A DNA stretch of 64,000 nt, from positions 52,887-116,886 of the forward strand of contig JAUXQH010000151.1 in NCBI GenBank assembly GCA_030685065.1, in the 5' to 3' direction. Positions 62,641 to 64,000 of this stretch are shown here, in pieces. A program made the translations under genes and the position numbers. This DNA comes from Pseudomonadota bacterium. GTDB taxonomy: Bacteria > Myxococcota_A > UBA796 > SXON01. A model generated the notes under the pieces. That model did not search any database. It had not been told where the DNA came from and was given only the letters and a program-made list of their open reading frames with translations. Positions within the stretch are counted from its first letter, which is position 1. Each line of letters starts with the position of its first letter.

Positions 62641-63210
62641 ATGTCCCCTCCCCCACCCGATGACGATGAACTGCGGGTTCGTTCGCCCGACGAGCCCCCC
62701 TCGGAGCCGCCCTCCCCGCTGTCCCGGCGCGCCGGCCGCCTCGTGCGCGAGCTCGCGATCACGCTGGGGGCGCTCCTCTTGTTGTGGGTCGGCTTCGGAT
62801 GGCTGCGCGCGCCGGACCTGCCGCGGATGGCGCCCGACTTCGATCTCGCCGACCTCGACGGAGGCCGCCACACCCTCGCGGACCTGCGCGGGCAGACCGT
62901 GGTGCTCAACTTCTGGGCCACCTGGTGCGGCCCGTGCCGCATGGAGGTGCCCGGACTCTCCGCCTTCGCGCGGGCGCACCCCGACATCCCGGTGCTCGGG
63001 ATCGCGGTGGACGGGGAGGCCGGCGCCCTTCGGAAGGCCGCGGCGGAGCTCGGCCTCGACTACCTGGTGCTGCGCGCCGACGTCGCGACAAGAACGGCGT
63101 ACGGCGTGAGCACGCTGCCCACCACCGTGATCGTCCGCCCCGACGGCACGGTGCGATCCGCGCACACGGGGCTCATGCTCCAGCCGCACCTGTGGTGGCT
63201 GACCCGGTGA
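62641..63210 (+). CDS. TlpA/ResA-like thiol-disulfide oxidoreductase
   Basis: The product is 189 aa from the ATG at 62641; the ATG at 62596 would add 15 residues. An N-terminal Pro/Asp-rich cytoplasmic segment and one helix (LAITLGALLLLWVGFGWL) anchor the domain in the membrane. The periplasmic thioredoxin fold has the active site WATWCGPCRME and a cis-Pro in STLPTTVIV. Such proteins reduce or oxidise cysteines during envelope protein maturation, for example cytochrome c assembly. Confidence 0.88.
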   Translation: MSPPPPDDDELRVRSPDEPPSEPPSPLSRRAGRLVRELAITLGALLLLWVGFGWLRAPDLPRMAPDFDLADLDGGRHTLADLRGQTVVLNFWATWCGPCRMEVPGLSAFARAHPDIPVLGIAVDGEAGALRKAAAELGLDYLVLRADVATRTAYGVSTLPTTVIVRPDGTVRSAHTGLMLQPHLWWLTR

Positions 63211-63223
63211 GCCCGGCGGGCGC

Positions 63224-64000
63224 TCAGCCTTTGATGGCGACCACCTGGATGTTCGTCATCTCTTCCATCGCGAAGCGCACGCCCTCGCGCCCGATGCCGC
63301 TCTGGCGCATGCCGCCATAGGGCATGTGGTCGACGCGGAAGGTGGGCGTGTCGTTGATGATGACGCCGCCGAAGTCGAGCGTGCGGATCGCGGCGAGGAC
63401 CCGGTTGATGTCGCGTGTGAACACCGCCGCCTGGAGCCCGTAGTCGCTCGCGTTTGCGGCGGCCAAGGCCTCCTCGAAGTCGTCATACGGGACGAAGGAC
63501 GCGATGGGCGCGAACACCTCCTGGTCCATCACCTTCATGCCGGACCGCACGTTGTCGAGCAGCGTGGGCCAATACACCGGCCCCTCACGACGGCCGCCGG
63601 AGACGATCCGGGCGCCGTCCGCCACGGCCTCGTCGACCCAGGACTCGGCGCGGTCGGCCTCCCCCACGTTGATCATCGGCCCGACGTCGACCCGCTCGTC
63701 GAGCGGATCCCCGACGACCATGGCCGCGGTCGCGCTCGCGAACTTCTCCAGGAAGGGCTCGGCGATGCGGCGATCCCCATACACGCGCTGCACGGACAGG
63801 CAGACCTGGCCGGAGTTGTAGAAGGCCCCGAGCGCGCAGCGCTTCGCGACGAGATCGAGATCCGCGTCGGACGCGACGATCACCGGCGAGGCGTTGCCGA
63901 GCTCGAGCGTGACCTTCTTGATGCCCGCCCGCGCCACGATGTGGCGGCCCACCGGCGCGCTGCCGGTGAAGGTGACCTTGCCGACGCGCGGATCGGCGAC
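63224..64000 (-). CDS. NAD(P)-dependent aldehyde dehydrogenase, 5'-partial
   Basis: The frame is open to the right edge, so the N-terminal part is outside the window; 258 codons are visible. The visible region starts in the cofactor-binding VTFTGSAPVGRHI, has the catalytic Glu in TLELGNASP and the catalytic Cys in NSGQVCLSVQRV, and ends with PYGGMRQSGIGREG. The substrate is not predictable. It converges on the TlpA-like gene with 13 bp between stops. Confidence 0.93.
   Translation of the reverse strand, partial: VADPRVGKVTFTGSAPVGRHIVARAGIKKVTLELGNASPVIVASDADLDLVAKRCALGAFYNSGQVCLSVQRVYGDRRIAEPFLEKFASATAAMVVGDPLDERVDVGPMINVGEADRAESWVDEAVADGARIVSGGRREGPVYWPTLLDNVRSGMKVMDQEVFAPIASFVPYDDFEEALAAANASDYGLQAAVFTRDINRVLAAIRTLDFGGVIINDTPTFRVDHMPYGGMRQSGIGREGVRFAMEEMTNIQVVAIKG

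Overview
The window is about 64 kb of GC-rich bacterial chromosome from a Gram-negative, most likely a Myxococcota or related deltaproteobacterial lineage. The evidence is indirect: a glycoside hydrolase ending in a MYXO-CTERM-type tail (Gly-Cys-Gly-Cys, hydrophobic stretch, Arg cluster), two proteins with MopE-type Asp-rich metal-binding motifs, many short lipoproteins with Asp/Thr/Gly-rich linkers, FG-GAP surface proteins, a Hanks-type kinase, and sigma-54 regulation. There are no rRNA or tRNA genes, CRISPR arrays or insertion sequences that I can see.

Layout. 1-8.8 kb: the 3' part of a very large SpvB/TcdB/RHS toxin-like gene with a variable C-terminal tip, a 0.7 kb gene-free stretch, then two small envelope genes. 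8.9-14 kb: a three-gene translationally coupled operon for a dedicated exosortase (XrtO-like), a polytopic VIT/VWA protein with a PEP-CTERM tail, and a zinc-ribbon membrane protein. 14-21.4 kb: secreted or lipid-anchored proteins, including an FG-GAP/MopE protein, an OmpA-like lipoprotein, a beta-helix lipoprotein and a copper monooxygenase-like (PHM-fold) lipoprotein, plus a transglutaminase-like protein. 21.5-31 kb: ordinary cytoplasmic genes (Ser/Thr kinase, DEAD-box helicase, coaE, GMC oxidoreductase, apt, dedA-like, surE, tam). 31-43.8 kb: a second envelope-rich block with an L,D-transpeptidase, a MopE lipoprotein, a Tat-lipoprotein beta-propeller coupled to two miniature tail-collar proteins, a ParA-like ATPase, a subtilase, a GGxDxY-repeat lipoprotein and a GH18 protein. 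43.8-46.8 kb: the glyoxylate shunt (aceB-aceA). 47.6-52 kb: a second FG-GAP protein, an NtrC-type response regulator, a sigma-54 promoter in front of a structured RNA, and an RluA-type pseudouridine synthase. 52.1-56.7 kb: a tightly overlapped SRPBCC / beta-rich envelope protein / VTT membrane protein / TetR operon and neighbours. 56.7-62.5 kb: an M2 (ACE-like) dipeptidase behind a cytoplasmic histidine kinase that also has a sigma-54 promoter, then a TadG-TadE-TadE pilin-type operon. The window ends in a TlpA-like thioredoxin and the 3' part of an aldehyde dehydrogenase.

The most interesting signal is regulatory. Immediately downstream of the NtrC-type regulator (49217-50686) there is a 17-bp palindrome, then a textbook -24/-12 promoter, then about 125 nt of nested inverted repeats ending in a strong hairpin. 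This resembles the CbrB-CrcZ arrangement, in which an NtrC-type regulator activates an adjacent sigma-54-dependent small RNA. A second -24/-12 promoter, with half of the same palindrome upstream, precedes the orphan histidine kinase 10 kb away. These may form one two-component/sigma-54/sRNA circuit. This is inference from sequence and is unproven.
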